Origin: Dyella sedimenti
GTDB taxonomy: Bacteria > Pseudomonadota > Gammaproteobacteria > Xanthomonadales > Rhodanobacteraceae
Length of the DNA: 64,000 nt
Assembly (NCBI RefSeq): GCF_022760995.1
Contig: NZ_JAKWJO010000004.1
Location: 62,001 to 126,000, forward strand
Direction: 5' to 3'
The translations under genes and the position numbers were made by a program. The notes below the pieces were generated by a model. It saw only the letters and a list, made by a program, of their open reading frames with translations, made no database searches and was not told the origin of the DNA. Positions within the stretch are counted from its first letter, which is position 1; every line of letters starts with the position of its first letter. Shown one piece after another: positions 29,774 to 39,555 of this stretch.

Positions 29774-31088
29774 AACGGCTCGCTTCGCGCAGCGCAGCCC
29801 GCAAGGCGCCCGTCATGCCGGCGGGACGGCTGCGTTCCAGGCGCACCGCCGGGGTGCCGTGCCAGCGCGCGGTCGCGGCGATGGCCTGTGCGACATCCTG
29901 CAGCAACCGCGGCGACGCCTCTACGTCGGGCTCGAGGAAAAAAGCCTTGATTTCGAATACGCCCTCGCGTCGGTGCGCTTTCGCGTCCAGCCGCCCCACC
30001 AGCCGCCCCCGATGCAGGATGGGCAGCACGTAGTAGCCGTAGCGGCGCTTCGGCGCGGGCACATAGCACTCGATGGTGTATTCGAAGCCGAACAGCGCCT
30101 GCGCGCGCGCACGGTCCCAGACGACCGGATCGAACGGCGAGAGCAGGGCGGTATGCGTGGCGCGCAAGCGTCCCTGGCCCGCCTGTTCCAGCAGCGCGCG
30201 ATGATCGCGGTGCACGTAGGCCGGCGCCGCCCAATCGGCGACCCGCGCCTCGAGCAATTCGCCGGAAGCGACCAGTGGCGCCAGCTCGCGCTCGGTGACG
30301 GCGGGCTTCAGGCGATGGTAGTCGGCGATCCAGCGCGCCTGCGCGATGCCCAGCGCGTGCACGCTGTCGAGGATGAAATGACGCCGCAACCCAACATGGT
30401 CCCAGGCACGAACCGACGGATCGGGTGGCGGGTCGAGCTTGGCCACCACGCGTTCGGTGAGGTCGTAGACGCGCTGGAAACGCTCGCGCCGCGTCACCAT
30501 CAGTTCGCCCAGCGCGAACCAGGCCTCCAGCCAGCGCTTCTCCGGCTTCCATGACCACCAGCCGCCGGCGCCGCGCTTCTCGCCCTCGAAATCCGCGGCG
30601 CGCACCGCGCCCAGCTCGCGGATGCGCGCCAGCATCGCGTCCATGCCCTCGCGGTATTCGCGATGCATGCGGGCCGCATGCTTGGACGACCAGTGGGCCG
30701 AGCGCTGCTGGCGCCAGGCCTGGTGCAGCGGCCACGCCGCCGCCGGCACGAAGCAGGCCTCATGCGCCCAGCATTCGGCGATGCGCCCGTCCTGCAGGGC
30801 TTCGTCCAGCCATTGCGGCTCGTAGTGGCCCAGTCGCGAATGCAGCACCAGGTACGGGCTTCGTGCCACCACGTGGATGCTGTCGATCTGCAGCAGCCGC
30901 ATGCGCGCAATGGCCGCTACCACATCGCCTGCCTTGGCGCGTGCGGGCGGACGCCGCAACAGCCCCTGCGCCGCCAGGTGAAGCCGCTGCGCCTGCGCCA
31001 GGCTCAATTCGGTGGCTGGCACGGGTGAAGGCTCCGACAACGCTAACGACGGTTTCACGCGTTGCCCATGCCGAAATTGAGGTGGCAT
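29772..31088 (-). CDS. Winged-helix DNA glycosylase of the YcaQ/AlkX (HTH_42) family
   Basis: 438 aa. Members of this family unhook interstrand crosslinks and remove bulky alkylated bases. RLLQIDSIHVVARSPYLVLHSR near residue 65 contains the Q-x-D catalytic signature of the YcaQ-like branch (AlkZ-type resistance enzymes have Q-x-Q). Winged-helix repeats occupy about 35-300, and a C-terminal beta-barrel has RYGYYVLPILHRGRLVGRLDAK. E. coli YcaQ is similar in length. It is solitary, so it is probably a general repair enzyme rather than antibiotic self-resistance. Confidence 0.85.
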   Translation of the reverse strand: MPPQFRHGQRVKPSLALSEPSPVPATELSLAQAQRLHLAAQGLLRRPPARAKAGDVVAAIARMRLLQIDSIHVVARSPYLVLHSRLGHYEPQWLDEALQDGRIAECWAHEACFVPAAAWPLHQAWRQQRSAHWSSKHAARMHREYREGMDAMLARIRELGAVRAADFEGEKRGAGGWWSWKPEKRWLEAWFALGELMVTRRERFQRVYDLTERVVAKLDPPPDPSVRAWDHVGLRRHFILDSVHALGIAQARWIADYHRLKPAVTERELAPLVASGELLEARVADWAAPAYVHRDHRALLEQAGQGRLRATHTALLSPFDPVVWDRARAQALFGFEYTIECYVPAPKRRYGYYVLPILHRGRLVGRLDAKAHRREGVFEIKAFFLEPDVEASPRLLQDVAQAIAATARWHGTPAVRLERSRPAGMTGALRAALREASR

Positions 31089-31209
31089 TTATCCCGCCTT
31101 TGCTAGCGTTGCTGTCAGCGCGAAGGAATCCATCGCAGCCATGCGGCCATGCGCTTCCGTTTGCGCCCATCCGTCCACAAGCCAAGCATTCTGGCATGGA
31201 GCAAAGACG

Positions 31210-31560
31210 ATGAAAGCCCGCAAACCCCTACTTGCCATCCTCACCGCCGGATCGCTGCTGTTCGCCGGCACCCTGCTGGCCCAGGACCAGTCCGTGCCCG
31301 AGTCCACCGCCGGCACCGCGGCACAGCACAGCGCGCAGTTCAACACGGCCCAGGGCCAGGTGACCATCAACTCCGTGGTGCCGCCAGCGGCCTCCGGTCC
31401 CGCGCCCAGCTTCGAACAGCTTTCCGGCGGCAAGCGCTACATCACCGAGGAGCAGGCATCGGCCTATCCGCCGCTGGCCAATGATTTCAGCTACGTCGAC
31501 AAAGGCCATACCGGCCACATCAGCAAGGAACAGTACGAGCGTTGGGCGAACAACCAGTAA
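31210..31560 (+). CDS. Secreted small protein with EF-hand-like loop
   Basis: 116 aa from ATG 31210. Signal peptide KARKPLLAILTAGSLLFAGTLLAQ, then a Ser/Ala/Gln-rich stretch, then a C-terminal single EF-hand-like loop (DKGHTGHISKEQYERW). The loop has Asp, Thr, Gly, Ile and a Gln where the bidentate Glu usually sits, so calcium binding is doubtful. Likely periplasmic. The spacing to pldA (89 bp) allows co-transcription. Function unknown. Confidence 0.8.
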   Translation: MKARKPLLAILTAGSLLFAGTLLAQDQSVPESTAGTAAQHSAQFNTAQGQVTINSVVPPAASGPAPSFEQLSGGKRYITEEQASAYPPLANDFSYVDKGHTGHISKEQYERWANNQ

Positions 31561-31649
31561 GATGACGCCCCGGGCGGGACGAGCCAGGGCCCGCCCCGCC
31601 GCCGCACCGCCCTTCGCAGGGCGCGGCCGCACCCACATGGATGGAGCCG

Positions 31650-32747
31650 ATGATGCGATTGATCCCGCTGGTCGCCGTGACTCTCGCGCTGGGCCTGCCC
31701 GCCCGCCTCGCGTGGGCGCAGAACCCGAACCCGATGGACATCCGCGCCTGCACGGCCATCGAGACCGATGCGCAGCGGCTGGCCTGCTACGACCGCGCCA
31801 CGGGCCGGGACAACATGCCCGCCGCGCAGAAGAAAACCGAAGCCGCCACTACGGCGAAGCCACCGGGCGAGGTGTTCGGCCACGAGACGCCGCAGGTCGC
31901 GCAGGCGCCGTCCGGCGAATCCCCGGCCAGGCCGCTGTCGCTGCTGGACAGCCGCTGGGAGCTGACGCCGGAGAGCAAGCTTGGCACCTTCAACCTGCGC
32001 GGCTACAAGCCCATCACGGTGATGCCGGTATTCGCCACCAGCAACCAGAACGAGCAGCCGCGCAGCCCCAATCCCAACAACACCGTGACCACGCCGCAGG
32101 ACCTGGACAACATCGAGGCCAAGTTCCAGCTGAGCCTGAAGACCAAGGTATGGCAGGGTGTGTTCGGCGACGCAGGCGACCTATGGGTGGGCTACACCCA
32201 GTCCTCGCGCTGGCAGGTCTACAACAAGGATCTCTCGCGTCCGTTCCGCGAGACCAACTACGAGCCCGAGGCCATGCTGGTGTTCAACACCGACTACCAG
32301 CTCGCCGGCTGGGATGGCCGGCTGGCCGGCATCGGGTTCAACCATGATTCCAACGGACGATCCGACCCGCTGTCGCGCAGTTGGAATCGCGTGATGGGTT
32401 ATTTCGGCTTCGAGCGCGATGGCTGGACGGTGGTGGTGCGGCCGTGGTGGCGCGTGCCCGAGGGCGGCCGGGACGACGACAACCCCGACATCAGCAACTA
32501 CATGGGCCGCGCGGACATGCAGATCGTGCACGAATGGCACGGCCAGGAATTCGGCCTGATGCTGCGCCACTCGCTGCGCGGCGGCAGCGAGAGCCACGGC
32601 GCGGCGCAATTTACCTGGGCCTTCCCCATCGCCGGCAACCTGCGCGGCTACATGGAGCTGTTCAAGGGCTATGGCGAAAGCCTGATCGACTACAACCACA
32701 ACGCCACCTACCTCGGCGTCGGCGTGTCGCTGCTCGACTGGTATTGA
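31650..32747 (+). CDS. pldA: Outer-membrane phospholipase A
   Basis: Calcium-dependent, dimer-activated phospholipase of the outer-membrane beta-barrel. It is 365 aa. Signal peptide (LIPLVAVTLALGLPARLAWA), then an extra 80-residue linker that begins DIRACTAIETDAQRLACYDRAT (two Cys), then the barrel. Catalytic residues are in GFNHDSNGRSDPLSRSWNR (His and Ser, then Asn), matching His142/Ser144/Asn156 of E. coli OmpLA. It ends in aromatic LLDWY, typical of barrel insertion. Start could also be ATG 31641 or 31653. Confidence 0.93.
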   Translation: MMRLIPLVAVTLALGLPARLAWAQNPNPMDIRACTAIETDAQRLACYDRATGRDNMPAAQKKTEAATTAKPPGEVFGHETPQVAQAPSGESPARPLSLLDSRWELTPESKLGTFNLRGYKPITVMPVFATSNQNEQPRSPNPNNTVTTPQDLDNIEAKFQLSLKTKVWQGVFGDAGDLWVGYTQSSRWQVYNKDLSRPFRETNYEPEAMLVFNTDYQLAGWDGRLAGIGFNHDSNGRSDPLSRSWNRVMGYFGFERDGWTVVVRPWWRVPEGGRDDDNPDISNYMGRADMQIVHEWHGQEFGLMLRHSLRGGSESHGAAQFTWAFPIAGNLRGYMELFKGYGESLIDYNHNATYLGVGVSLLDWY

Positions 32748-32757
32748 GCGGTAGGCG

Positions 32758-32785
32758 CACTCCCGCGCGGCGACGCGCGGGAGTG
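32758..32785. terminator. Terminator-like hairpin between pldA and the FKBP gene
   Basis: Perfect 12-bp GC-rich stem CACTCCCGCGCG/CGCGCGGGAGTG with GCGA loop, between convergent genes; no T run. The flanking GTAGGCGCAC resembles family A REP ends. Confidence 0.5.
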
Positions 32786-32794
32786 TGGCGGCGG

Positions 32795-33277
32795 TCAGTG
32801 ATGGTGGCCGCCTTCGCCGTGCACATGGCCGTGCGCGAGCTCTTCCTCGCTGGCCGGGCGCACCTCGGTCACTTCCACGTCGAAATGCAGGGTCTGGCCG
32901 GCGAGCGGATGGTTGCCGTCGATGTGCACCTTGTCGTTCTCGACCTTCGTCACGGTGACGTTGATGACGCCCTGCGGGCCGCGACCCTGGAACTGCATGC
33001 CCGGCTGGATGTCCTCCACGCCCTGGAAGGCCTCGCGCGGCACTTCCTGCACGAGTTCGGCGTGGTGCACGCCGTAGCCTTCTTCCGGCGCCACGTCGAC
33101 CTTGAACTGGTCGCCCACCTGGCGGCCTTCCATCGCCTTCTCCAGGCCCGGCACGATCTGGCCGACGCCCTGCAGGTACACCAGCGGCTCACGGCCCTGC
33201 GAGCTGTCGAGCACCTGGCCCTGGTCGTCGGTGAGCGTGTAGTGGAAGGAAACGACGGCGTTCTGTGCGATCTGCAT
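32795..33277 (-). CDS. FKBP-type peptidyl-prolyl isomerase, SlyD-like
   Basis: 160 aa cytosolic prolyl isomerase/chaperone. FKBP domain: VVSFHYTLTDDQGQVLDSS, LVYLQGVGQIVPGLEKAM. The inserted-flap (IF) domain covers about residues 70-130. The tail HGHVHGEGGHHH is histidine-rich, so nickel or copper binding as in E. coli SlyD is likely, though with far fewer metal ligands. ATG 33277 gives the family N-terminus; the 41-residue extension from 33400 is rejected. Convergent with pldA. Confidence 0.9.
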   Translation of the reverse strand: MQIAQNAVVSFHYTLTDDQGQVLDSSQGREPLVYLQGVGQIVPGLEKAMEGRQVGDQFKVDVAPEEGYGVHHAELVQEVPREAFQGVEDIQPGMQFQGRGPQGVINVTVTKVENDKVHIDGNHPLAGQTLHFDVEVTEVRPASEEELAHGHVHGEGGHHH

Positions 33278-33384
33278 GATGTTCTCGATAGGGGGAAAGA
33301 GGCCCCGGCAAGCGCCGGCGCGAGGGGCCAAGATTAACAGACCGGCCTCGTGCGCACCGGCGCCGGATTGGCGATACTTCGCCC

Positions 33385-34995
33385 ATGGGCACGCTGCCAT
33401 ACCCGCTACGCCGCATCCTCGGCGTCCTTCTGGGCGCCGCGATGGCGGGTTTGGCGCCTTGCCCGGACGCGCCGGCCGCCACGCCGCAAGCGGCGCCGCC
33501 GGCCTCGCTCTCCCTCCCCGCTTCCCTGGCCCAGCAGATCGAAAGCCTGATCGGCCAGCCGCGCTTCGCCGGCGCCGGCTGGGGCATCTCGGTGATCTCG
33601 CTGGACAGCGGACGGGTGCTCTACGCCCACCATGCCGACCAGTTGTTCCAGCCCGCCTCCACCGCCAAGCTGTTCACCGCCGCGGTGGCGCTGAGCGAGC
33701 TGGGCGCCGACTACCGCATCCCCACCCGCGTGCTCGCCAGCGGCGAGATCCATGGCGGCACGCTCGACGGCCCCCTGATCCTGTATGGCATGGGCGACCC
33801 CACCCTGGGCGCCGACGCGGCTACGCTTTCCTGGCCCGATCAACTGGCCGGGCAACTGGCGGCGCAGGGCCTGCGCCGGGTGCGTGGCGACCTGATCGCC
33901 GATGCCACCTATTTCGCCGGGCCGGTGACAGGTACCGGCTGGGAGGCGATCGACCTGCAGAGCTGGTTCGCCGTGCCGGCCAGCGCGCTGAGCGTGCGCG
34001 AGAACCTGGTCGACGTCACCGTGACGCCCGCCGCCGTCGCCGGCAGCCCGGCCCTGGTCAGCTTCGACCCGGCCGGCGCCATGCCCCGCGTGGTCAGCGA
34101 GATCACCACCGGCGCGGTCCGCTCACGCAACGACGTCAACCTGTATCGTGCTCCGGGCGACGGCGTGCTGTACGCGTTCGGCAACATCGCGGAAAAATCG
34201 CCGACGCAGAATTACCGGCTGGCGCTGCCCGATCCGGCTGCCTACGCCGGCGACCTGCTGGCGGAGGCGCTGTCACGGCACGGCATCCACCTGGACGGCA
34301 AGGTGGTGCCGCTGCAATGGCCGCGCCGCGATCCCGCCCTGCTGGCCCAGCCAAGGACGCTGGCCGAGGTGCTGTCGCCGCCGGTGGGCGAGATCCTCTC
34401 GCGCGGACTCAAGCGCTCGCAGAACCTGTACCTGCAGAACCTGCTGCAGTTGGCCGGCGTCAGGGCCCAGACCGAGGCGGAACAACGCGAAGGCAGCGCC
34501 GGCTTCCTCACCAGCGAGCGCTGGGGCATCCGCGCCATGCACCAATTGCTGGAACAGATCGGCATCGCACCGGCGGCCAGCCTGATCGAGGAAGGCACCG
34601 GGCTTTCCCGCCGCAACCTGGCCACGCCCAATGCGATGGCGCGCCTGCTCGCCTTCCTGGCCTCGCAACCGTACGCGTCCATCGTGCAGGACGCACTGCC
34701 GGTCGCCGGCGTGGACGGCACCCTGCAGGGGCGCATGCGCAACACGCCCGCGGAGAACAACGTGCGGGCCAAGACCGGCAGCATGAGCTTCGTGCACTGC
34801 CTGGCCGGCTACGCTACCACTGGCGACGGCGAGCGGCTGGCCTTCGCCATCATGCTCAACAACTACGATCCGCCACCCGGCTCGCCCAGCGCCAGCCGCG
34901 ACCTCGATGCGATCGCGGTGATGCTGGCGGGTTTGAGGGAGCGCGACCGCGAGGCCGCCGCCTCACCGAGCGTGGCCAGTCACCCGGCCAACTGA
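33385..34995 (+). CDS. dacB: D-alanyl-D-alanine carboxypeptidase/endopeptidase (PBP4, S13)
   Basis: Periplasmic peptidoglycan hydrolase, 536 aa with signal peptide (ILGVLLGAAMAGLAPCPDAPAA). Active-site motifs: STAK in QPASTAKLF (near residue 90), SQN in KRSQNLYLQN (near 350), KTG in RAKTGSMSF (near 467). The large insert between motifs 1 and 2 is typical of class C PBP4. The last 16 bp overlap the converging gpx gene. Confidence 0.94.
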   Translation: MGTLPYPLRRILGVLLGAAMAGLAPCPDAPAATPQAAPPASLSLPASLAQQIESLIGQPRFAGAGWGISVISLDSGRVLYAHHADQLFQPASTAKLFTAAVALSELGADYRIPTRVLASGEIHGGTLDGPLILYGMGDPTLGADAATLSWPDQLAGQLAAQGLRRVRGDLIADATYFAGPVTGTGWEAIDLQSWFAVPASALSVRENLVDVTVTPAAVAGSPALVSFDPAGAMPRVVSEITTGAVRSRNDVNLYRAPGDGVLYAFGNIAEKSPTQNYRLALPDPAAYAGDLLAEALSRHGIHLDGKVVPLQWPRRDPALLAQPRTLAEVLSPPVGEILSRGLKRSQNLYLQNLLQLAGVRAQTEAEQREGSAGFLTSERWGIRAMHQLLEQIGIAPAASLIEEGTGLSRRNLATPNAMARLLAFLASQPYASIVQDALPVAGVDGTLQGRMRNTPAENNVRAKTGSMSFVHCLAGYATTGDGERLAFAIMLNNYDPPPGSPSASRDLDAIAVMLAGLRERDREAAASPSVASHPAN

Positions 34996-35465
34996 GCCTG
35001 CACGTCCCGGCCGATCTTCTCCGGCGTGTCGGTGGGCGCGTAGCGCTTGACCACCTGCCCGTCGGGGCCGACCAGGAACTTGGTGAAGTTCCACTTGATC
35101 GCCTCGCTGCCCAGGATGCCCTTGCCCTCGCGCTTGAGCCACCGGTAAAGCGGATGGGCGCCCTCCCCGTTCACCTCGATCTTGGCGAACATCGGGAAGC
35201 TCACCTCGTAGTTGGTCGAGCAGAACTGGCGGATCGCCGCCTCGTCGCCTGGTTCCTGGTGGCCGAACTGGTCGCAGGGGAAACCCAGCACCACCAGCCC
35301 TCGCTCGCGCTGGGCCCGCCACAGGGCCTCCAGGCCCTCGTACTGCGGGGTGAAGCCGCACTTGGAGGCCACATTGACGATCAGCAGGGTCTTGCCGCGG
35401 AACTCACTGAGCGAACGCTCGTTGCCGTCGATGTCGCGGGCGGAAAAATCGTAGACGGACGTCAT
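34980..35465 (-). CDS. Glutathione/thioredoxin peroxidase (GPx family)
   Basis: Reduces peroxides using thiols. It is 161 aa, cytosolic, starting [16 protein letters not shown]. Peroxidatic Cys in SKCGFTPQY (near residue 36, Cys rather than selenocysteine), then [12 protein letters not shown] (Gln, and a possible resolving Cys), and WNFTKFLVG (Trp). ATG 35465 is preferred; the longer frame is unsupported. It overlaps dacB by 16 bp tail to tail and is divergent from metN. Confidence 0.93.
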   Translation of the reverse strand: MTSVYDFSARDIDGNERSLSEFRGKTLLIVNVASKCGFTPQYEGLEALWRAQRERGLVVLGFPCDQFGHQEPGDEAAIRQFCSTNYEVSFPMFAKIEVNGEGAHPLYRWLKREGKGILGSEAIKWNFTKFLVGPDGQVVKRYAPTDTPEKIGRDVQAQLAG

Positions 35466-35604
35466 GGCGGCGATCCTCGCAAAGGGAACGCTCAGTCTAG
35501 CCGCACGCATGGCGCCATGGCACATGCCGTATGCTTGCCACCCACCGGCAGCCGCCGGCGCCAGCCCCGGGGCCCGCGCCTCAGGTATCTTGCAAAGGTA
35601 TCCC

Positions 35605-36636
35605 GTGATCAGATTCCAGGCCGTCCACAAATCCTACCGCGTCGACGGCAGGGACGTCCCCGCCCTGCAGCCCTTCAGCCTGGACATCGCCGATGGCGAG
35701 GTATTCGGCATCATCGGCCATTCCGGCGCCGGCAAATCGACGCTTATACGGCTGATCAACCTGCTCGAGCGCCCCAGCGGCGGGCGTATCCAGATCGGCG
35801 GGGTGGAGATGACCACGCTCAACGACGCGCAACTGCGCCGGGAGCGCCAGCGCATCGGCATGATCTTCCAGCACTTCAACCTGCTGGCCTCGCAGACCGT
35901 GGCCGAGAACGTGGCCTTTCCTCTGCGCCTGGCCGGCGAGCGCGACGCTGGCGCAATCCGCCGCCGCGTGGAGGAACTGCTGGCCCGCGTGGGACTCACC
36001 GCGCATGCCGACAAGCATCCCTCGCAGCTCTCCGGCGGCCAGAAGCAGCGCGTGGGCATCGCCCGGGCGCTGGCCAACCATCCGTCGATCCTCCTGTGCG
36101 ACGAGGCCACCAGCGCGCTGGATCCGCAGACCACCGCCTCGGTGCTGGACCTGCTGGCCGAGATCAATCGCGAGCTGAAACTCACCATCGTGCTGATCAC
36201 CCATGAGATGGACGTGGTCCGCCGGGTCTGCGACCGCGTGGCCGTGCTCGACGCCGGCAGCATCGTGGAAAGCGGTTCGGTGGCCGACGTGTTCCTGCAT
36301 CCCCGGCACCCGACCACGCGCCGCTTCGTCAACGAGGCGCTGCCGGAGGAAGCGGCCGGGGAACAGGCTCCGTTCGCCCATGTGCCGGGCCGCATCCTGC
36401 GCCTGTCGTTCCGCGGCGAGGCCACCTGGACCCCGGCGCTGGGCCGCGTGGCGCGCGATACCGGGGTGGACTTCAACATCCTGGCCGGCCGCATCGACCG
36501 CATCAAGGACCTGCCCTACGGCCAGCTCACCCTCGCCATGCAGGGCGAACGCGTGGACGAGGCAATGGCCAGCCTGCGCGAGGCCGGCATCGAGGTCGAG
36601 GAAGTCACCGCATCGTCGCCGGAGGACCACGCATGA
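35605..36636 (+). CDS. metN: Methionine ABC transporter ATP-binding protein
   Basis: 343 aa from GTG 35605 ([13 protein letters not shown]), preceded by AAAGG. Walker [10 protein letters not shown], signature [15 protein letters not shown], Walker [12 protein letters not shown]-loop ITHEM. The C-terminal NIL/ACT-like domain (after about 265: [16 protein letters not shown] to EVEEVTAS) binds methionine for trans-inhibition. The longer ATG frame from 35464 overlaps the gpx start and is rejected. Overlaps metI by 4 bp. Confidence 0.96.
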   Translation: MIRFQAVHKSYRVDGRDVPALQPFSLDIADGEVFGIIGHSGAGKSTLIRLINLLERPSGGRIQIGGVEMTTLNDAQLRRERQRIGMIFQHFNLLASQTVAENVAFPLRLAGERDAGAIRRRVEELLARVGLTAHADKHPSQLSGGQKQRVGIARALANHPSILLCDEATSALDPQTTASVLDLLAEINRELKLTIVLITHEMDVVRRVCDRVAVLDAGSIVESGSVADVFLHPRHPTTRRFVNEALPEEAAGEQAPFAHVPGRILRLSFRGEATWTPALGRVARDTGVDFNILAGRIDRIKDLPYGQLTLAMQGERVDEAMASLREAGIEVEEVTASSPEDHA

Positions 36637-37313
36637 GCGCGCTGCTGCAAACCCTGTTCCCCAACATCGACGACTGGGGCGAACTCGGCCAGGCCTGCAT
36701 CGACACCCTGCTGATGCTCGGCGGCTCGCTGCTGCTCACCGTGCTGATCGGCCTGCCGCTGGGCGTGCTGCTCTACCTCACCGGCAAGGGCCAGCTGCGC
36801 GCCATGCCCAAGCTGTACGCGGCGCTGTCGCTGGCGGTGAACATCCTGCGCTCGATTCCCTTCATCATCCTGATGATCGTGCTGATGCCGCTGACCTACG
36901 TGCTGGTCGGCACCAAGCTCGGCATCCGCGGCGCCATCCCGCCGCTGGTGATCGGCGCGGCGCCATTCTTCGCGCGGCTGGTGGAGACCGCGCTGCGCGA
37001 GGTGCAGCGCGGCGTGATCGAGGCCAGCCAGGCGATGGGCGCCAGCACCTGGCAGATCGTGCGCCACGTGCTGCTGCCCGAGGCCCGCGGCGGCCTGATC
37101 GCTGGCACCACCGTCACCGCCATCGCCCTGGTCGGCTACACCGCGATGGGCGGCGCCATCGGCGCGGGAGGCCTGGGCGACCTGGCCTACCGCTACGGCT
37201 ACCTCAGCTACAAGTCCGACTACATGCTGGTGACCGTGGTGCTGCTGATCGTGCTGGTGCAGCTGCTGCAGATGCTGGGCGACCGCATCGTCGCGCACTA
37301 CACCCGCCACTAG
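36633..37313 (+). CDS. metI: Methionine ABC transporter permease
   Basis: 226 aa inner-membrane protein with five to six helices (first at about 25-50). The EAA loop [22 protein letters not shown] (near 130) contacts MetN. The start overlaps the metN stop (ATGA), showing translational coupling. Family and order identify a D/L-methionine importer. Confidence 0.96.
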   Translation: MSALLQTLFPNIDDWGELGQACIDTLLMLGGSLLLTVLIGLPLGVLLYLTGKGQLRAMPKLYAALSLAVNILRSIPFIILMIVLMPLTYVLVGTKLGIRGAIPPLVIGAAPFFARLVETALREVQRGVIEASQAMGASTWQIVRHVLLPEARGGLIAGTTVTAIALVGYTAMGGAIGAGGLGDLAYRYGYLSYKSDYMLVTVVLLIVLVQLLQMLGDRIVAHYTRH

Positions 37314-37378
37314 CCGCGGCTTTGCATCCGGCGGTATGGATGGCTACTCTGGCGGGCCGCACCCAAGGCCACTGTCAT

Positions 37379-38188
37379 ATGACGATGTTGCATAAGCTCA
37401 TAGCCACCCTCGCCGCGCTGGTCCTGCTCGCGGGCTGCTCGTCCTCGCAGCCCGGCGGCGACGCCGGCAGCCAGAAGCTGGTGGTCGCGGCCACCGCCGT
37501 GCCGCACGCGGAAATCCTCAAGCAGGTCAAGCCGATCCTGGCCAAGGAAGGCGTGGACCTGGAGATCAAGGTGTTCGCCGACTACGTGCAGCCCAACGTG
37601 CAGGTGCTTGAGAAGGCGGTCGATGCCAACTACTTCCAGACCAAGCCCTACCTGGACGCCTTCAACCGCGAGCGCGGCACCAACCTGACCATCGTCACCG
37701 GCGTGCACATCGAGCCGTTCGGCGCCTACTCGCGCAAGCTCAAGTCCATCGACCAACTGCCCGACGGCGCCACCGTCACCATTCCCAACGATCCGAGCAA
37801 CAACAGCCGCGCCCTGCTGCTGCTGGCCAAGCACGGCATCATCACCCTGAAGGACCCCGGCAACGAGCTGTCCACGCTCAAGGACATCACCGCCAATCCC
37901 AAGCAGCTGAAGTTCCGCGAACTGGAAGCGGCCATGCTGCCACGCACGCTGGACGAGGTGGACCTGGCCCTGATCAACACCAACTACGCCCTCGCCGCCG
38001 GCCTCAACCCGACCAAGGACGCGCTGCTGATCGAAGGCAAGGACTCGCCCTACGTGAACTACCTGGTGGCCCGCCCGGACAACAAGGACGACCCGCGCAT
38101 CCAGAAACTGGCCAAGGCGCTGACCAGCCCGGAGATCAAGGCGTTCATCGAGCAGAAGTACCAGGGGGCGGTATTGCCGGCGTTCTGA
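37379..38188 (+). CDS. metQ: Methionine-binding lipoprotein
   Basis: Periplasmic substrate-binding component tethered by lipid: lipobox LLAGC near residue 19. It is 269 aa. NlpA-family motifs: LVVAATAVPHAEIL, DYVQPNVQVLEKAVDANYFQTKPYL, IPNDPSNNSRALLLL, LINTNYALAAGL. Third gene of metNIQ, 65 bp after metI. No S-box riboswitch or obvious MetJ-type repeat is visible upstream of metN, so the regulator is unknown. Confidence 0.96.
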   Translation: MTMLHKLIATLAALVLLAGCSSSQPGGDAGSQKLVVAATAVPHAEILKQVKPILAKEGVDLEIKVFADYVQPNVQVLEKAVDANYFQTKPYLDAFNRERGTNLTIVTGVHIEPFGAYSRKLKSIDQLPDGATVTIPNDPSNNSRALLLLAKHGIITLKDPGNELSTLKDITANPKQLKFRELEAAMLPRTLDEVDLALINTNYALAAGLNPTKDALLIEGKDSPYVNYLVARPDNKDDPRIQKLAKALTSPEIKAFIEQKYQGAVLPAF

Positions 38189-38211
38189 GAGCCTGGGGCT
38201 GGGTAGGCGCG

Positions 38212-38277
38212 TAACGCCCCGTCCTTGCCCGTCATCCCGGCCTGCACCGGGATGACGGGCACAAAGAGCGGGGCGTC
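38212..38277. repeat. Nested inverted repeat between metQ and pncB
   Basis: Perfect inner 14-bp stem GCCCGTCATCCCGG/CCGGGATGACGGGC (38227-38240 and 38247-38260) inside an outer CGCCCCG/CGGGGCG pairing. The CGTCATCCCGG core is a frequent REP motif in this bacterial group. Likely terminates both converging genes. Confidence 0.75.
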
Positions 38278-39469
38278 AGCCCCGCTCCCCCATCTCCGCC
38301 GGAATCTCGAACACCTGCCGCAGATACGCCACGTACGCGCTGTCCTCGCACATGTTCTTGCCCGGCGTATCGCTGATCTTCGCCACCGGCTGGCCGTTGC
38401 AGCGGATCATCTTGATGACGATCTGCAAGGGCTCCGGGCCGACGTCGTTGGTGAGGTTGGTGCCCACGCCGAAGGCCAGCTGGCAACGCCCGCGGAAGTG
38501 CTGGTACAGACTCATCACCTTGGGGATGTCCAGGCCATCGCTGAACACCAGGATCTTGGTGCGCGGGTCCACGCGGTTGGCGCGGTAATGCGCCAGCACG
38601 CGCTCGCCCCAGGCGAACGGGTCGCCGGAGTCGTGGCGGGTGCCGTCGAACAGCTTGCAGAAGTACATGTCGAAGTCGCGCAGGAAGGCGCTCAGGCCAT
38701 ACACGTCCGACAGCGCGATGCCGAGGTCGCCACGGTATTCCTTCGCCCAGGTCTCCAGCGCCGCCACCTGCGAGTCGCGCAGGCGCGGGCCCAGCGCTTG
38801 GTGCGCCTGCAGGTACTCGTGCGCCAGCGTGCCCAGCGGGGTCAGGCCCAGCTTCCAGGCCAGCCATACATTGCTGGTGCCGGCGAACTGTTTGCCCAGG
38901 CCGTCGTGCAGGGTGGCTACCACTTCCTCCTGCCACGCGCGCGAGAAACGCCGGCGCGTGCCGTAGTCGGCGATCCGGCAATCCGCATAGCCCTCGCTGT
39001 CGCGCAGCAGGGCGATCTTCTCGCGCAGGCGGCGGCGTCCCTCGGCGAGGTCGAGCCCCGGCTGGGTGTTGCGGAAGTACACCTCGTTGACGATTGCCAG
39101 CAGCGGCACCTCGAACAGGATGGTGTGCAGCCACGGGCCACGGATGCGGATCTCGATCTCGCCCGGGCCATCCTGGGCCGGGTGAATCTGTACGTACTTG
39201 GTATTGAGCTGGAACAGGCCGAGGAAATCGACGAAGTCGCTCTTGATGAAGCGCCAGCCGCGCAGGTAGGCCAATTCCTCCTCGGTGAAGCGCAGCGAGC
39301 ACAGCTGGACCAGCTCGGCGCGGATCTCGTCGATGTAGGGCACCAGGTCGATGCCGGGGTTGCGGCACTTGAACTTGTATTCGACCTGCGCGGCCGGATA
39401 GTGGTGCAGCACCACCTGCATCATGGAGAACTTGTACAGGTCGGTGTCGAGCAGGGAGGTGACGATCAT
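38276..39469 (-). CDS. pncB: Nicotinate phosphoribosyltransferase
   Basis: NAD salvage: nicotinate + PRPP to nicotinate mononucleotide, driven by ATP. It is 397 aa. [15 protein letters not shown] at the N-terminus, [21 protein letters not shown] (region of the phosphorylated His of E. coli PncB), [14 protein letters not shown] and [16 protein letters not shown] -10-like box at 39501-39506 lies 32 bp before the start codon, downstream of the terminator of the RNA candidate. Works in the same pathway as pncC at 10.2 kb. Confidence 0.96.
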   Translation of the reverse strand: MIVTSLLDTDLYKFSMMQVVLHHYPAAQVEYKFKCRNPGIDLVPYIDEIRAELVQLCSLRFTEEELAYLRGWRFIKSDFVDFLGLFQLNTKYVQIHPAQDGPGEIEIRIRGPWLHTILFEVPLLAIVNEVYFRNTQPGLDLAEGRRRLREKIALLRDSEGYADCRIADYGTRRRFSRAWQEEVVATLHDGLGKQFAGTSNVWLAWKLGLTPLGTLAHEYLQAHQALGPRLRDSQVAALETWAKEYRGDLGIALSDVYGLSAFLRDFDMYFCKLFDGTRHDSGDPFAWGERVLAHYRANRVDPRTKILVFSDGLDIPKVMSLYQHFRGRCQLAFGVGTNLTNDVGPEPLQIVIKMIRCNGQPVAKISDTPGKNMCEDSAYVAYLRQVFEIPAEMGERG

Positions 39470-39555
39470 CGATCACTCGCGGGGCGCGGTGGGAGTGGGC
39501 ATTATCCCTGCCACGGCAAGGCCGGCGCGAGCCTTCCGCCAAACGCGGGCAAATA

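Noticed and set aside
35466-35604. S-adenosylmethionine riboswitch or MetJ boxes before metN
   Set aside because: No conserved S-box core or repeated AGACGTCT-like octamers seen in the 139-bp gap.
33276-36206. 976-aa plus-strand frame
   Set aside because: Runs in the wrong frame through dacB, antisense through gpx, and into metN; Arg/Pro/Gly-rich, no motif.
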